Positions 41,309-49,777 are shown, numbered from the stretch's first letter. The stretch is 64,000 nucleotides of DNA from Chryseobacterium daeguense DSM 19388 (GCF_000430825.1 NZ_AUMT01000009.1:1-64000), one strand, 5' to 3'. Made by a program: numbers and translations. Notes: generated by a model from the sequence alone, not told the origin.

Positions 41309-42685
41309 TTATTTTATATTTTGATAATAAAGAACTTTAGAAAGGAATTTTTCATTTTTCTGGAATTTCACTCTGTCCAGGTTTAAAATCTCAGCTTTCA
41401 ATTTTGCATTATGCTTTTCTTCAGCATATTTCAGCAAGTGCTTTTCATTGAAATTAATTTCTCTTTTATGATAATCCAAAACGAAATCTTTTCGTTTCAT
41501 GTTTTGGGAAGTGATGATGCCACCCCAGTTGATATAGCTGCAAACCAGTATTGTTCCATAAAAATACCACGTCATGGTATTGAAAAGATAAGCATTTCTT
41601 TTCTTCGTCTGAATTTTAATAAATGTAAGGATCAAACCAATCAATGATAATATCAAAAACGCATAAACCCCGAGTCTTTTGTAGGTAAATCCGTAACTGA
41701 CAATATACTCCGTATTTTTTGCCATCGCTGAAATAACAAGAACGGCGTTCAGTACAATCCATACTTTGACCAAAATTTTCATTAATCCTGCCTTCGGGTC
41801 AAAATTAAAATTTGATTTAAAATAAAACATGATCACCAGAATTGCCATTATAATAGAAATAATGACGGCATTCACTCTTTCATGGGTTTCTTCTGAAAGC
41901 TTTACCGGGCTTTTCGTAACTTCATAAAACTGCTCATAATTGTAGGTAAATAAAAAGAAAATCAATAAAATATTTAGTGCAAAGAAAGAAATCATCCCGC
42001 TCATCCTTTCGATCTCCAGATCCAGGAAAGAATAAGTCGGCTTCTGAATTTTGTCCTTTTCCTGAAATTCATTGTCAAGGATATGATTGCTTTTGTAGAT
42101 CAGCTTTTCCACGGCATAATTCCAATAATTGAAAGCGATGAAAAAACCTAAAACAGTGATCGCAATAAGCTGCCAGAAATTAATATCAATTTCTATATTG
42201 GTGAAAAGATTCGCAAAATGATTACTTCCTACAGAATAAATTGCAAAGAAAACAGAAATCAGCATCAAAGGAATCAGTACAAATGCAAATGTTTTCTGCC
42301 ACAGTTTTGATACGTTTGTTTTAGGAAGCCATGTGTCAAAGCTGAAAAACCTGCAAATTGCTGTAAAGCAGTTGACAACAAATACGGGAATCAGCAATAA
42401 AATTTTCATCCTCCTGTTTTTGGACCGGTAACCCAGCAGTAAGATTGAGCTCACAACCGCCAGAAATGAAGGAAAATCTCCGTACCACGCAAATGCAATC
42501 CCCGAAAGAATACTTGTTACGAAAAGGAAAAGAAATGTTTTCGTCCTGTTTTTCGACGGTGTTCTGAAAAACGTAAGAATAGCATATAAAATACTGATGA
42601 TTCCAAGATTCAGACCCACATTCTGATCATAAAAAACAATGATGAACAGAGCGGTTGTGAGGAATATATAGTGATGTGTTTTCAT
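41309..42685 (-). CDS. DUF4173-like multispanning membrane protein
   Basis: A 458-residue integral membrane protein with about ten hydrophobic segments. The segment EETHERVNAVIISIIMAILVI and the following region fit the DUF4153/DUF4173 group, whose function is unknown. A soluble charged tail ends the protein (HLLKYAEEKHNAKLKAE). The Coq4-like gene lies 30 bp upstream in the same direction, suggesting one transcript. Confidence 0.72.
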   Translation of the reverse strand: MKTHHYIFLTTALFIIVFYDQNVGLNLGIISILYAILTFFRTPSKNRTKTFLFLFVTSILSGIAFAWYGDFPSFLAVVSSILLLGYRSKNRRMKILLLIPVFVVNCFTAICRFFSFDTWLPKTNVSKLWQKTFAFVLIPLMLISVFFAIYSVGSNHFANLFTNIEIDINFWQLIAITVLGFFIAFNYWNYAVEKLIYKSNHILDNEFQEKDKIQKPTYSFLDLEIERMSGMISFFALNILLIFFLFTYNYEQFYEVTKSPVKLSEETHERVNAVIISIIMAILVIMFYFKSNFNFDPKAGLMKILVKVWIVLNAVLVISAMAKNTEYIVSYGFTYKRLGVYAFLILSLIGLILTFIKIQTKKRNAYLFNTMTWYFYGTILVCSYINWGGIITSQNMKRKDFVLDYHKREINFNEKHLLKYAEEKHNAKLKAEILNLDRVKFQKNEKFLSKVLYYQNIK

Positions 42686-42689
42686 TTTT

Positions 42690-42712
42690 TAGAGATTAGA
42701 AATTAGTGGTTA
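42690..42712. repeat. TTAGA-type short repeat
   Basis: AGAGATTAGAAATTAG-like sequence between the DUF4173-like and Coq4-like genes, related to those at 36566 and 59889. Confidence 0.25.
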
Positions 42713-42715
42713 ATT

Positions 42716-43201
42716 TTAGTGATATACTTCGGTTTGCTTTTGTTGTATGAAGTCTTTCAGGTGATCGAAATTCTGCCACAATAATGCCTCAAAATCCCAT
42801 TGATGGAAAGGTCTCATGCTTTGTCCCTTTTTATAGGAATTGAAATACATTTTATAGTATTCCGGTAAAATGAGACTTCCCAAAACGATTGCTGCCAGTA
42901 AATGAGAGTTGAGCTTTCCGTTTCCCAAAAGAAGAAACTGCATGGCGATTTCATCTTCGAAATTGGTTCCACAGCCGGTAATCAGGTGATGTACATCGTG
43001 GTTTTCCATTTTTGGAATCATCGTAAAGCCATGTTTTTTATAAAATTCTCCCAGCTTCCTTCCCAAAGAATCCTCCTGAAATTCCAATAGCTGTTTTTCT
43101 GTAAACTGCCATTGCCTTTTCTTCTTTTTAAAATATTTCCTGTACAATTTTTGAGTTTTAGCATACACGAAAAGCAGGAACTGAACCCGTATTTTTTTCA
43201 T
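42716..43201 (-). CDS. Coq4-like protein
   Basis: A 161-residue protein resembling Coq4, the ubiquinone-biosynthesis organiser and C1 decarboxylase of eukaryotes and some bacteria. The metal-binding motif H-D-x2-H-x11-E is complete (H68, D69, H72, E84 in ENHDVHHLITGCGTN). Flavobacteria use menaquinone rather than ubiquinone, so the role is probably different; many Bacteroidetes have such homologues of unknown function. It is next to a DUF4173-like and a small membrane gene in the same direction. Confidence 0.75.
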   Translation of the reverse strand: MKKIRVQFLLFVYAKTQKLYRKYFKKKKRQWQFTEKQLLEFQEDSLGRKLGEFYKKHGFTMIPKMENHDVHHLITGCGTNFEDEIAMQFLLLGNGKLNSHLLAAIVLGSLILPEYYKMYFNSYKKGQSMRPFHQWDFEALLWQNFDHLKDFIQQKQTEVYH

Positions 43202-43211
43202 TTTTATAATT

Positions 43212-43511
43212 TTAAATTCTTACTATGTTTATTCCGATGAGTGTGTAAATAATAGCTACAGGAATATTGATCAGCATTATTCCTATTGCTTTTAGGCACA
43301 AGTCAAGTTTCGATTGAGTGGAAATTCCATAGATAATTAATACTAAAGTAATTATCATATTCAGAATAAAACCCCAGCATACAACCATGAGACCGCCTTC
43401 GACAAAAAAGTCTTTTTTAGTAAAGATGTATCCGAAGAGACAGATATTTCCCAGTATAAAAGAAATCCAAAACGCTGATTTCCCAATCAATACAATATTT
43501 TTATCTTCCAT
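43212..43511 (-). CDS. Hypothetical small membrane protein
   Basis: A 99-residue protein with three hydrophobic segments (IGKSAFWISFILGNICLFGYIF, FILNMIITLVLIIYGI and the C-terminal MLINIPVAIIYTLIG). No family recognised. It sits 5 bp from the phosphoesterase gene and 10 bp from the Coq4-like gene, in the same direction, so it is probably translated from the same mRNA. Confidence 0.65.
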   Translation of the reverse strand: MEDKNIVLIGKSAFWISFILGNICLFGYIFTKKDFFVEGGLMVVCWGFILNMIITLVLIIYGISTQSKLDLCLKAIGIMLINIPVAIIYTLIGINIVRI

Positions 43512-43516
43512 ATTTT

Positions 43517-44359
43517 TTAAGCCTGAGTTAAAGTAAAAACCGTAATTTCCGGACGAACCATGAAACGAACCTGAAAAGAATGCCCCAGAGCACGGTTTAC
43601 ATAAAGCATTCTCCCATCCTGCAAATCAATTTCTCCTGCAATGTATTTTTTGTTTTTTACAGGAACCACTGGGGTTATAACTCCCGGGATTCTACATTGT
43701 CCGCCGTGGGTATGCCCGCTGAGAATCCATCCCTGGTAACCATTCCAGATATCCAGATCACAAGCATCAGGATTGTGGCAGAGAATTATATTTGCTTTTG
43801 AAGAGTCATAATCCTGCATGACCTGATGTGGATTAAAATTGGATGTCCATAGGTCTTCAAAGCCGATAAAATTCAATCCGTGAATTTCTTGTTGAGCATT
43901 CTTCAGCATTGTTATGCCAAAGGTTTCAAGGGTATCTGAGATACTTTGGGCAACCTCCATTTCTTTCCAGTTAACCCCATAATCATGATTTCCTAAAATC
44001 CCAAAGGTGGCAAGCTTTCCTAAAACAGCATGATTCATCACCTTTTTAAGATCTTCACGCTCCTGTTCCGTCCCACGATTGACAAAGTCTCCTGTATACA
44101 CCACAAAATCCGGGTTGTACTTTTTTGCTTTTTGAAAAGAATCGATAATAAAATTCCAGTCGAACCGGGGCCCTATATGCAAATCTGAAATCTGCATTAA
44201 AGTTTTTCCTTGTAAGCTTTCAGGAAGATGTTTTACCGGCAGTTTCTTTTCTACAAACTCCAGCCAGAATGGTTCTATCTGCCACGAATACAGCACAGGT
44301 AACGCCCCAAGAGCAGAAAGCTGGCCTATTCTTTTTAAAAATGTTCTTCTATTCATCAT
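43517..44359 (-). CDS. Metallophosphoesterase with twin-arginine signal
   Basis: Calcineurin-like phosphoesterase, 280 residues. The N-terminus RRTFLKRIGQLSALGALPVLYSW looks like a Tat signal or anchor. Catalytic motifs are all present: ISDLHIGPRF, YTGDFVNRG, LGNHDYG, and SGHTHGGQCRIPG, giving a two-metal site. Related bacterial proteins are predicted outer-face phosphodiesterases or UDP-diacylglucosamine hydrolases; the substrate here is unknown. It lies in the middle of a run of small leftward membrane genes. Confidence 0.88.
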   Translation of the reverse strand: MMNRRTFLKRIGQLSALGALPVLYSWQIEPFWLEFVEKKLPVKHLPESLQGKTLMQISDLHIGPRFDWNFIIDSFQKAKKYNPDFVVYTGDFVNRGTEQEREDLKKVMNHAVLGKLATFGILGNHDYGVNWKEMEVAQSISDTLETFGITMLKNAQQEIHGLNFIGFEDLWTSNFNPHQVMQDYDSSKANIILCHNPDACDLDIWNGYQGWILSGHTHGGQCRIPGVITPVVPVKNKKYIAGEIDLQDGRMLYVNRALGHSFQVRFMVRPEITVFTLTQA

Positions 44360-44376
44360 TTAAGTTACATTCAAAA

Positions 44377-44667
44377 CTAGCTTCCGGCAAAAGGGCTTCC
44401 GAAAATCCCGACTGCCAGTTCTGCCCATACCAGAGCCAGAATTACCAGAATAACAAGGCTGATTATAATTTTTGAAACAAAGCTTTTCTTCGATCTGCTT
44501 ACGACAAAAATGGCAGAGGCAGTCCCGAAAAGCAAAACCGCGGCAATGAGGAAATCAAAAGGAGACCAGTTCCAGCCTTCTACAAAGATGTTGCCGAAAA
44601 AAGCTGCCGCCATTAGCAATGCCGGTACAGCGAAAATAATTGTTGTTTTTTGTTTTTGTGTAGTCAT
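44377..44667 (-). CDS. Hypothetical small membrane protein
   Basis: A 96-residue protein with three hydrophobic segments (TIIFAVPALLMAAAFFGNIF, FLIAAVLLFGTASAIFVV, IIISLVILVILALVWAEL). No family recognised. It ends 17 bp before the phosphoesterase gene and follows the winged-helix regulator gene by about 65 bp, all leftward. Confidence 0.65.
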   Translation of the reverse strand: MTTQKQKTTIIFAVPALLMAAAFFGNIFVEGWNWSPFDFLIAAVLLFGTASAIFVVSRSKKSFVSKIIISLVILVILALVWAELAVGIFGSPFAGS

Positions 44668-44732
44668 AATTTTATGTTTTAATTTTGTAAAGTACTTTGT
44701 TTTTCAAAGTTAATTAGTAAAAAAATATAGGA

Positions 44733-45023
44733 TTACCTTCCTAATAGCTTTTCCAGTGCATTCAAATGTTCGGTAAAAGCCTCTCTCCCGCTTTGGGTAA
44801 CTCTGTATGACGTTCTTGGTTTTTTACCTACAAATTCTTTCTTTACTTCAATATAGCCGCTTTTTTCTAATGCATTGCTGTGGCTTGCGAGATTACCGTC
44901 TGTAATTTCCAGCAAATTTTTCATTTCGGAAAAGTCAACCCAATCATTGACCATGAGAACGGACATAATGCCCAATCTTACACGGCTTTCGAATTCTTTA
45001 TTGAGTTGATTTATTTTAATCAT
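44733..45023 (-). CDS. Winged-helix transcriptional regulator
   Basis: A 96-residue DNA-binding protein, one winged-helix domain of the kind annotated as HTH_27/MarR-like. The recognition region is DGNLASHSNALEKSGYIEVKK and the wing FVGKKPRTSYRVTQSG. It has no sensor domain. In flavobacteria such regulators are typically next to a membrane protein gene, as here (45079), and probably control this small operon. Confidence 0.88.
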   Translation of the reverse strand: MIKINQLNKEFESRVRLGIMSVLMVNDWVDFSEMKNLLEITDGNLASHSNALEKSGYIEVKKEFVGKKPRTSYRVTQSGREAFTEHLNALEKLLGR

Positions 45024-45078
45024 GATTTAAATAGGTTGCAGGTTTTAGGTTATAGTTTCCAGAAACCTGAATTTATAT

Positions 45079-45696
45079 TTATTTATATTTTTTATGCATA
45101 ATAAGCCCGTAAACAATATGCAAAACTCCAAAGCCTATGGCCCAGAAAAGAAGTCCCCAACCCAAAAAGAAAAGAGAAACCAGTCCTAAAACCACCTGAC
45201 AATATCCTAGATTTTTTAAATCTGTTAAAGTATAGCGTTCTGCACTTATTAAGGCCAGGCCATAAAAAATGAGAGTCGATGGCGCAACAAATACGAAAAG
45301 ATGGTGATACAGAAGACCCAGACAAAAGAATCCGCCTGCTACCAAAGGAACAGCAAAGGTTACTAAAAGACGTTTTGTAGTAGCATCCCAAATCTTCAGG
45401 CCTTTTTTCTTACTTTTTTTTGCCGTAAAAATATAGCCGCTGAAAAGAGCTGCTGCAAGTATCAAAGTTCCAATTACTACGAGCTCCTTTACCAAAGATG
45501 GACTAAAGATGTTTCTATCCCCGTCAAAATAATCAATGCCTTCTCTTTTAAAAACAAAGAAAACATACGTTGCTCCAAGAATAGCCGCCAATCCTGCAAA
45601 AACACCGGATAATCCGCTCAAAGAAATAAATCTTGAGGACCGCTCCATCATGGAACGGATATGTGATAAGTCTTCGTGATAGTTTTTCGAATCCAT
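45079..45696 (-). CDS. Hypothetical four- to five-helix membrane protein
   Basis: A 205-residue integral membrane protein, probably the first gene of the regulator/phosphoesterase cluster. Hydrophobic segments include SGLSGVFAGLAAILGATYVFF, LVVIGTLILAAALFSGYIF and LGLVSLFFLGWGLLFWAIGF. I start at MDSKNYHEDL (45696) rather than the ATG at 45717, because the -7 promoter box TAACTTTG lies at 45715-45722 and transcription should begin after 45717. Function unknown. Confidence 0.78.
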   Translation of the reverse strand: MDSKNYHEDLSHIRSMMERSSRFISLSGLSGVFAGLAAILGATYVFFVFKREGIDYFDGDRNIFSPSLVKELVVIGTLILAAALFSGYIFTAKKSKKKGLKIWDATTKRLLVTFAVPLVAGGFFCLGLLYHHLFVFVAPSTLIFYGLALISAERYTLTDLKNLGYCQVVLGLVSLFFLGWGLLFWAIGFGVLHIVYGLIMHKKYK

Positions 45697-45714
45697 ATAA
45701 AGAACTTTGAAATA

Positions 45715-45744
45715 CAAAGTTAGTACTTTTTTTGAATGAACAAA
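45715..45744 (-). promoter_or_regulatory. Promoter of the membrane/regulator cluster
   Basis: Minus strand TTG (45742-45744), a 19-bp spacer, and TAACTTTG (45715-45722), an exact consensus match. The implied leader to the ATG at 45696 is only about a dozen nucleotides. Confidence 0.7.
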
Positions 45745-45822
45745 ATTTTTATTACAATTTTTAAAAAGATAGCAATGAATTTATCTCATGCTTTATTAAT
45801 GAATGTTCAGCTTATCTTTAAC

Positions 45823-45851
45823 TAAAAAACCGCCGGAAAATTCAACGGCTG
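45823..45851 (-). terminator. Terminator of the enoyl-CoA hydratase-like gene
   Basis: GCCG (45832-45835) and CGGC (45846-45849) with a 10-nt loop form a short GC-rich stem, followed on the minus strand by GG then six T. It lies 20 bp beyond the stop at 45874. The stem is short, so moderate confidence. Confidence 0.6.
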
Positions 45852-45873
45852 TAATATTATAAAAGATTAAGAA

Positions 45874-46638
45874 TTACTTCGCTCTTAACTTTTCTTTTAT
45901 TGATTCAATACTTTTCTTGGCAGAATCTTCAAGAATTAAGCTTGCACTCATGTGAATTCTAGCTGGCATAAGCTCATTAAAATGGTCCGTTCCTTCCCAT
46001 GAAACTTTTTTGATCAAAGCCAAAGCATCTTCGCTTCTGGATGAAAGCGTTTGTAAAAACTTCTCTAATTTAAGATCCATCTCCTCAATACTTGCTGAAA
46101 CTGAGTGATAAATATTATGCTGTTCTGCCCATTCTGCCGATCTGAAATCTGCATCAATAGCCATCGCAGAAAATTGAGATTTTCCTATTTTTCTTTCAAC
46201 ATAAGGTCCGATTACAAATGGGCCTATCCCAAGATTAATCTCCGTTAATGCTAAAGCAGAATCTTTTGTTGCAAAACAATAATCTGCCCCACATGCTATA
46301 CCTACACCTCCACCGGTAGTTTTTCCCTGAACTCTTACTACGACAATTTTACCGCAGTTTCTCATAGCATTCAAAACTTTTGCAAAACCTCCGAAGAATC
46401 TTTTAGAAGCTTCCAATTCGTCAATAGATAAAAGCTCATCGAAGCTTGCACCCGCACAGAATGCTTTTTCGCCTTCACTTTTAATAAGAATGGCTTTTAC
46501 TTCTTTTTTTGTGCCTTCTTCAAGAATGGTTTGGGCTAATTTTTCCAGAATGGCTCCCGGAAGAGAATTACTTTTCGGGGTACCGAATGTGATTTCGGCA
46601 ATATTATTTTTAAGTTCTGATGCTACAAATTCGTTCAT
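45874..46638 (-). CDS. Enoyl-CoA hydratase/isomerase family protein
   Basis: Crotonase-fold protein of 254 residues. The oxyanion-hole segments AFCAGASFDEL and QGKTTGGGVGIACGAD are present. Of the two catalytic glutamates of true hydratases, one is retained in LTEINLGIGPF, but the position in GGGVGIAC where hydratases have Glu is Gly. Its reaction may therefore differ from simple hydration. It could act in leucine or fatty acid breakdown. It is not in the phenylacetate cluster, and I would not call it PaaF without phylogeny. Confidence 0.85.
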   Translation of the reverse strand: MNEFVASELKNNIAEITFGTPKSNSLPGAILEKLAQTILEEGTKKEVKAILIKSEGEKAFCAGASFDELLSIDELEASKRFFGGFAKVLNAMRNCGKIVVVRVQGKTTGGGVGIACGADYCFATKDSALALTEINLGIGPFVIGPYVERKIGKSQFSAMAIDADFRSAEWAEQHNIYHSVSASIEEMDLKLEKFLQTLSSRSEDALALIKKVSWEGTDHFNELMPARIHMSASLILEDSAKKSIESIKEKLRAK

Positions 46639-46738
46639 TTTTAAATTTAATTGGATTCTTACAAAAATACTAATTACACTGCGTTTGAAGAAATTAGTTC
46701 ATATAAATTTCAACATTTGATTTCATTAAAATTCTCAC

Positions 46739-46754
46739 TACGTAGAAATACGTA
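46739..46754. promoter_or_regulatory. TACGTA inverted repeat, likely operator
   Basis: TACGTA (46739-46744) and TACGTA (46749-46754) around GAAA form a perfect 16-bp palindrome. It lies 154 bp upstream of the first tail-collar gene and 100 bp from the divergent hydratase start. The form resembles binding sites of NarL/LuxR-type response regulators; assignment is inference. Confidence 0.45.
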
Positions 46755-46907
46755 ATCCTCAATTTGGTATTTTCTACTCTACCCTACAGCTAGCTATTGT
46801 TGTTACTTTGGGTTGTCAATCAATAATGACATTTACAACCAAAAGGCGGTATCCGAAAAGCCACGAAAAGAGTAGGAAAATTTAAAACTGAAAAAAAGAT
46901 ATTAACC

Positions 46908-47447
46908 ATGGAAGAACTGATCGGAGTTGTAAAGGTATTCGCAGGAAACTTTGCACCAAGAGGATTTATGTTTTGCAACGGAGCTTTGTTAAGCATTGCT
47001 CAGAACACTGCACTTTTTGCAATTTTAGGAACTACTTACGGTGGAGACGGAATTACTACATTCGCTTTACCGAACTTAAACGGACGTTATCCATTAGGAC
47101 CCGGAACAAACGGATCTCAAAATTATTTACTGGGAGAACAGGGAGGAACATCCCAAAACACGCTTTTATCGATTAACCTACCTAGTTTTTCAAGCCAGTT
47201 GAAGGTTTCAGGTTCTAATGCTACAAGCTCCACCCCATCTCCTTCTTCATCAATTGCAGTTACAGGAACTACTACTGGAAGAGATTTTACGGCTGTACCA
47301 AGCTTTGTGGATGCTGCTCCGGATATGCCAATCAATCCTCAGTCTGTAATGTTTATGGGGCAAAATATACCCGTGAATAATATGCCTCCTTATTTAGGAG
47401 TAAATTATATTATCTGTGTGGAGGGTATTTTCCCTTCAAGACCATAG
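46908..47447 (+). CDS. Tail collar domain protein (microcystin-dependent protein-like)
   Basis: A 179-residue protein with an N-terminal phage tail collar domain (VKVFAGNFAPRGFMFCNG… TTFALPNLNGRYPLGPG, about residues 7-62) and a Ser/Thr-rich variable middle (SNATSSTPSPSSSIAVTGT). These proteins are close to the 'microcystin-dependent' MdpB family in Bacteroidetes and are usually not part of prophages. A paralogue follows 41 bp later. With the T9SS protein at 48070 they likely form one rightward transcript. Role unknown, possibly cell-surface fibres. Confidence 0.88.
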   Translation: MEELIGVVKVFAGNFAPRGFMFCNGALLSIAQNTALFAILGTTYGGDGITTFALPNLNGRYPLGPGTNGSQNYLLGEQGGTSQNTLLSINLPSFSSQLKVSGSNATSSTPSPSSSIAVTGTTTGRDFTAVPSFVDAAPDMPINPQSVMFMGQNIPVNNMPPYLGVNYIICVEGIFPSRP

Positions 47448-47488
47448 TTTTCTAAACTGAAATTATTTAACAATTAAACTAAAAAATC

Positions 47489-48031
47489 ATGGAAGAAATA
47501 TTAGGAACCATTAAAATGTTTGCAGGAAACTTTGCACCAAGAGGATATCTTTTATGCAACGGAGCCATTCTCAGCATTGCACAAAATCAGGCTTTATTTT
47601 CACTTCTTGGAACTGTCTACGGTGGAAACGGAACTACTACTTTTGCTTTGCCTAACCTTAACGGACGTTATCCTGCTGGAGCCGGAAATGCAAATACCGG
47701 AAAATCTGTAAGTCTTGGTGAAGTCGGAGGAACTCCTACAAATACACTATTAACATCAAATATGCCTTCATTCATGAGCCAGATGAGAGTTTCAAGATCT
47801 AATGCAACCTCTTCCACTCCATCTCCAACCTCATCTATTGCAGTAACCGGAACTACGACGGGAAGAGATTTTACAGCGGTACCAAGCTTTGTAGATACTG
47901 CACCGGACACTATTATTAATGGAGCTTCTGTTTCTTTTACGGGATCCAATGCACCTGTTAATAATATGTCTCCTTACTTAGGAATGAACTACATCATTTG
48001 TGTAGAAGGTATTTATCCATCAAGACCATAA
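47489..48031 (+). CDS. Tail collar domain protein, paralogue of the preceding one
   Basis: A 180-residue paralogue of the protein at 46908. The two share the start of the collar domain (FAGNFAPRGxxxCNGAxLSIAQN), the middle TGTTTGRDFTAVPSFVD and the C-terminus NYIICVEGIxPSRP, with the main differences in residues 65-100. Tandem duplication is therefore recent enough to be obvious at the protein level. No signal peptide is seen. The following T9SS-sorted protein might carry or anchor it (inference). Confidence 0.88.
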   Translation: MEEILGTIKMFAGNFAPRGYLLCNGAILSIAQNQALFSLLGTVYGGNGTTTFALPNLNGRYPAGAGNANTGKSVSLGEVGGTPTNTLLTSNMPSFMSQMRVSRSNATSSTPSPTSSIAVTGTTTGRDFTAVPSFVDTAPDTIINGASVSFTGSNAPVNNMSPYLGMNYIICVEGIYPSRP

Positions 48032-48069
48032 TTAAAACATAAAAAACCTAAACATTAAAACTTTACATC

Positions 48070-48897
48070 ATGAAAAGTACTATACTATTTACGATCTGCA
48101 GTCTTTTCATTTCGATTTTTTCATTTGGACAGGCCAGCACAGAGCAGTTTGAAACTGAGTCTCACAGCAGCAGCAGCTTTACAGACAATGGAGTGATTTT
48201 CAATATCATTTCACATGTCGGAGGATTTGATATTCAGGCAAATTATCCGGGAACAGGCTGGAGCGGAACATCTAATGACAACAGATATATTGATAATTCA
48301 GGAACCGGAAATATTGCCAGCGGAGCTTCTTTCGGCATTAAAACAACATCTAATTTGTTTAAAGTAAACAGATTCTGGATATTTTTATCTGACACGAATT
48401 TAAACCAAACAGTTGTGGGTAATTTAACGGTTACCGGGAAACTGAGCGGCGTAACAAAATTTACCCAGACAAAAAATACCGGTTTTGCAACAAGTCTCGG
48501 CGCAACGAATGGCTACACATTGATAGATCTTACCAACCTAAACGGCCAAAATTATTCTAATATTGTGATCGATCAGCTGCAGGTAACACTAGGTGGTGCT
48601 TATACTTACGGAGGCCTTGATTCTTTCACATGGGTAAAAGACAGCAACGTGGTATTAGCATCAGAAGAGGTAAAATCTTCGAAAAAAGAACTTAAAATTT
48701 ACCCTAATCCTACACATGGCCCGCTTACCATCACTTCTGAAGAAAATAAAAAGCTGGAAGTTTACAGCCAGTCCGGCCAACTGGTGAAAACCATTGAAGC
48801 TAAAAAAGGAGTAAACGAAAGCAATATTTCGGAACTTCCTGCAGGAGCATATTTAATAAAATCTTCCTCAGAATCTTATAAAGTTATTAAAAGGTAA
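48070..48897 (+). CDS. T9SS type A sorting domain-containing protein
   Basis: A 275-residue exported protein with a signal peptide (STILFTICSLFISIFSFGQ) and a C-terminal T9SS sorting domain starting LKIYPNPTHGPLTITSEE and ending YKVIKR. The middle ~170 residues are beta-rich without an enzyme motif (GTGWSGTSNDNRYIDNS, VNRFWIFLSDTN). It is 38 bp after the second collar gene and probably in the same operon, so it may be the secreted partner of the two collar proteins. Confidence 0.88.
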   Translation: MKSTILFTICSLFISIFSFGQASTEQFETESHSSSSFTDNGVIFNIISHVGGFDIQANYPGTGWSGTSNDNRYIDNSGTGNIASGASFGIKTTSNLFKVNRFWIFLSDTNLNQTVVGNLTVTGKLSGVTKFTQTKNTGFATSLGATNGYTLIDLTNLNGQNYSNIVIDQLQVTLGGAYTYGGLDSFTWVKDSNVVLASEEVKSSKKELKIYPNPTHGPLTITSEENKKLEVYSQSGQLVKTIEAKKGVNESNISELPAGAYLIKSSSESYKVIKR

Positions 48898-48995
48898 AAA
48901 GCACTGTTATTAAAGTGAAAGACTAATAACCATGAAACTTTAAGAATAAATAACAGGTGACTGTACCGCGAAAGATTCTAATGCATAAGTGTGAT

Positions 48996-49030
48996 AATCC
49001 CTTGAAATTTTTCAGGGGATTTTATTTTTT
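48996..49030 (+). terminator. Terminator of the tail-collar/T9SS operon
   Basis: AATCCCTTGAAA (48996-49007) and TTTCAGGGGATT (49011-49022) pair with one wobble, a 3-nt loop and a T-rich tail (TTATTTTTT) on the plus side. It overlaps the end of the leftward glycosylase gene. Confidence 0.72.
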
Positions 49031-49705
49031 AAGCTCCAGAATATATTTATTGATAAAAAGGTCTTTCTCCTTAGATTTGTACTGCTGAATATACCTTGGA
49101 TGCTCCAAAACCGTCATTTTCTGGAATAAATGTGCTTCCTGATTCAATTTTGATATAAATTCTGCATTTTTTTTACCTAAAACAAAAACTTCGGAAGAAT
49201 CAAGATTTAAACTTAAATGATTCTTTAAAGAATCAATCATAAAACTTTTTACATCATTAAAAAGTGCTTTATCATCGTAATAATTTGCGTTGATCCAATT
49301 TCCTTTTGACTTCCTCACAATAGCAAGCGGAAAAGGCGAATTAATATAAATATCGCTATAAAACTCTTCTGCACCACCATACTCTGCAATCATGTCATAC
49401 ATAAAAACGGAAGAAACTTCATGGGTATAAGCTGAATTCATTTTGATGCCGCAAACACTTTCCAGACGCTTGGTATCGGTGAACGGAACGCCTGTTACTC
49501 CTGCTCCGTGACGGCTTGGATTGATCCCGATGATAAATTTCCGTTTGTTGGAATCATTATAATATTTTTGATAAAACTGTTTCATGACAACAACAGTTTC
49601 AGGATTATTGAGATACGGATTCAGAACCTGAAAATTATCGGGAAGATTTCCATTATATTTTAAATTCAGATTAAAATTAACAACTTGCTCGGCGAAGGTT
49701 TTCAT
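49022..49705 (-). CDS. SMUG2-type uracil-DNA glycosylase family protein
   Basis: Uracil-DNA glycosylase-fold protein of 227 residues, previously DUF4918. The catalytic/uracil-binding loop GINPSRHGAGVTGVPFTD and the C-terminal LEHPRYIQQY (HP-R segment) identify the SMUG2 group, which removes deaminated bases from DNA. The N-terminal helix KTFAEQVVNFNLNLKY is typical. It lies at the 3' end of the phenylacetate cluster, 5 bp after an octamer repeat element, and may be read from the same long transcript. Confidence 0.88.
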   Translation of the reverse strand: MKTFAEQVVNFNLNLKYNGNLPDNFQVLNPYLNNPETVVVMKQFYQKYYNDSNKRKFIIGINPSRHGAGVTGVPFTDTKRLESVCGIKMNSAYTHEVSSVFMYDMIAEYGGAEEFYSDIYINSPFPLAIVRKSKGNWINANYYDDKALFNDVKSFMIDSLKNHLSLNLDSSEVFVLGKKNAEFISKLNQEAHLFQKMTVLEHPRYIQQYKSKEKDLFINKYILELKK

Positions 49706-49710
49706 ATCAG

Positions 49711-49777
49711 TGTAGCAATTTAAAAATATAACAGTGTAACAAATATTGCTACACTGTTATAATGGTATATTGTTAAA
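49711..49777. repeat. Octamer inverted-repeat element without insert
   Basis: Four octamers of consensus TKTANCAR (TGTAGCAA at 49711 … TGTAACAA at 49735), a 3-bp gap, then four inverted octamers (TTGCTACA at 49746 … TTGTTAAA at 49770). TATAACAGTGTA and TACACTGTTATA pair perfectly. The last octamer contains the paaZ stop codon (49773-49775). Confidence 0.8.

Noticed and set aside
45697-45717. Upstream ATG of the membrane protein gene (MYFKVLY)
   Set aside because: It overlaps the -7 promoter box TAACTTTG at 45715-45722, so it would not be in the transcript.
46908-48031. Tail-collar proteins as evidence of a prophage
   Set aside because: No other phage genes (capsid, terminase, integrase) are nearby, and a T9SS-sorted protein gene follows. 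Bacteroidetes genomes have chromosomal collar proteins of this kind.
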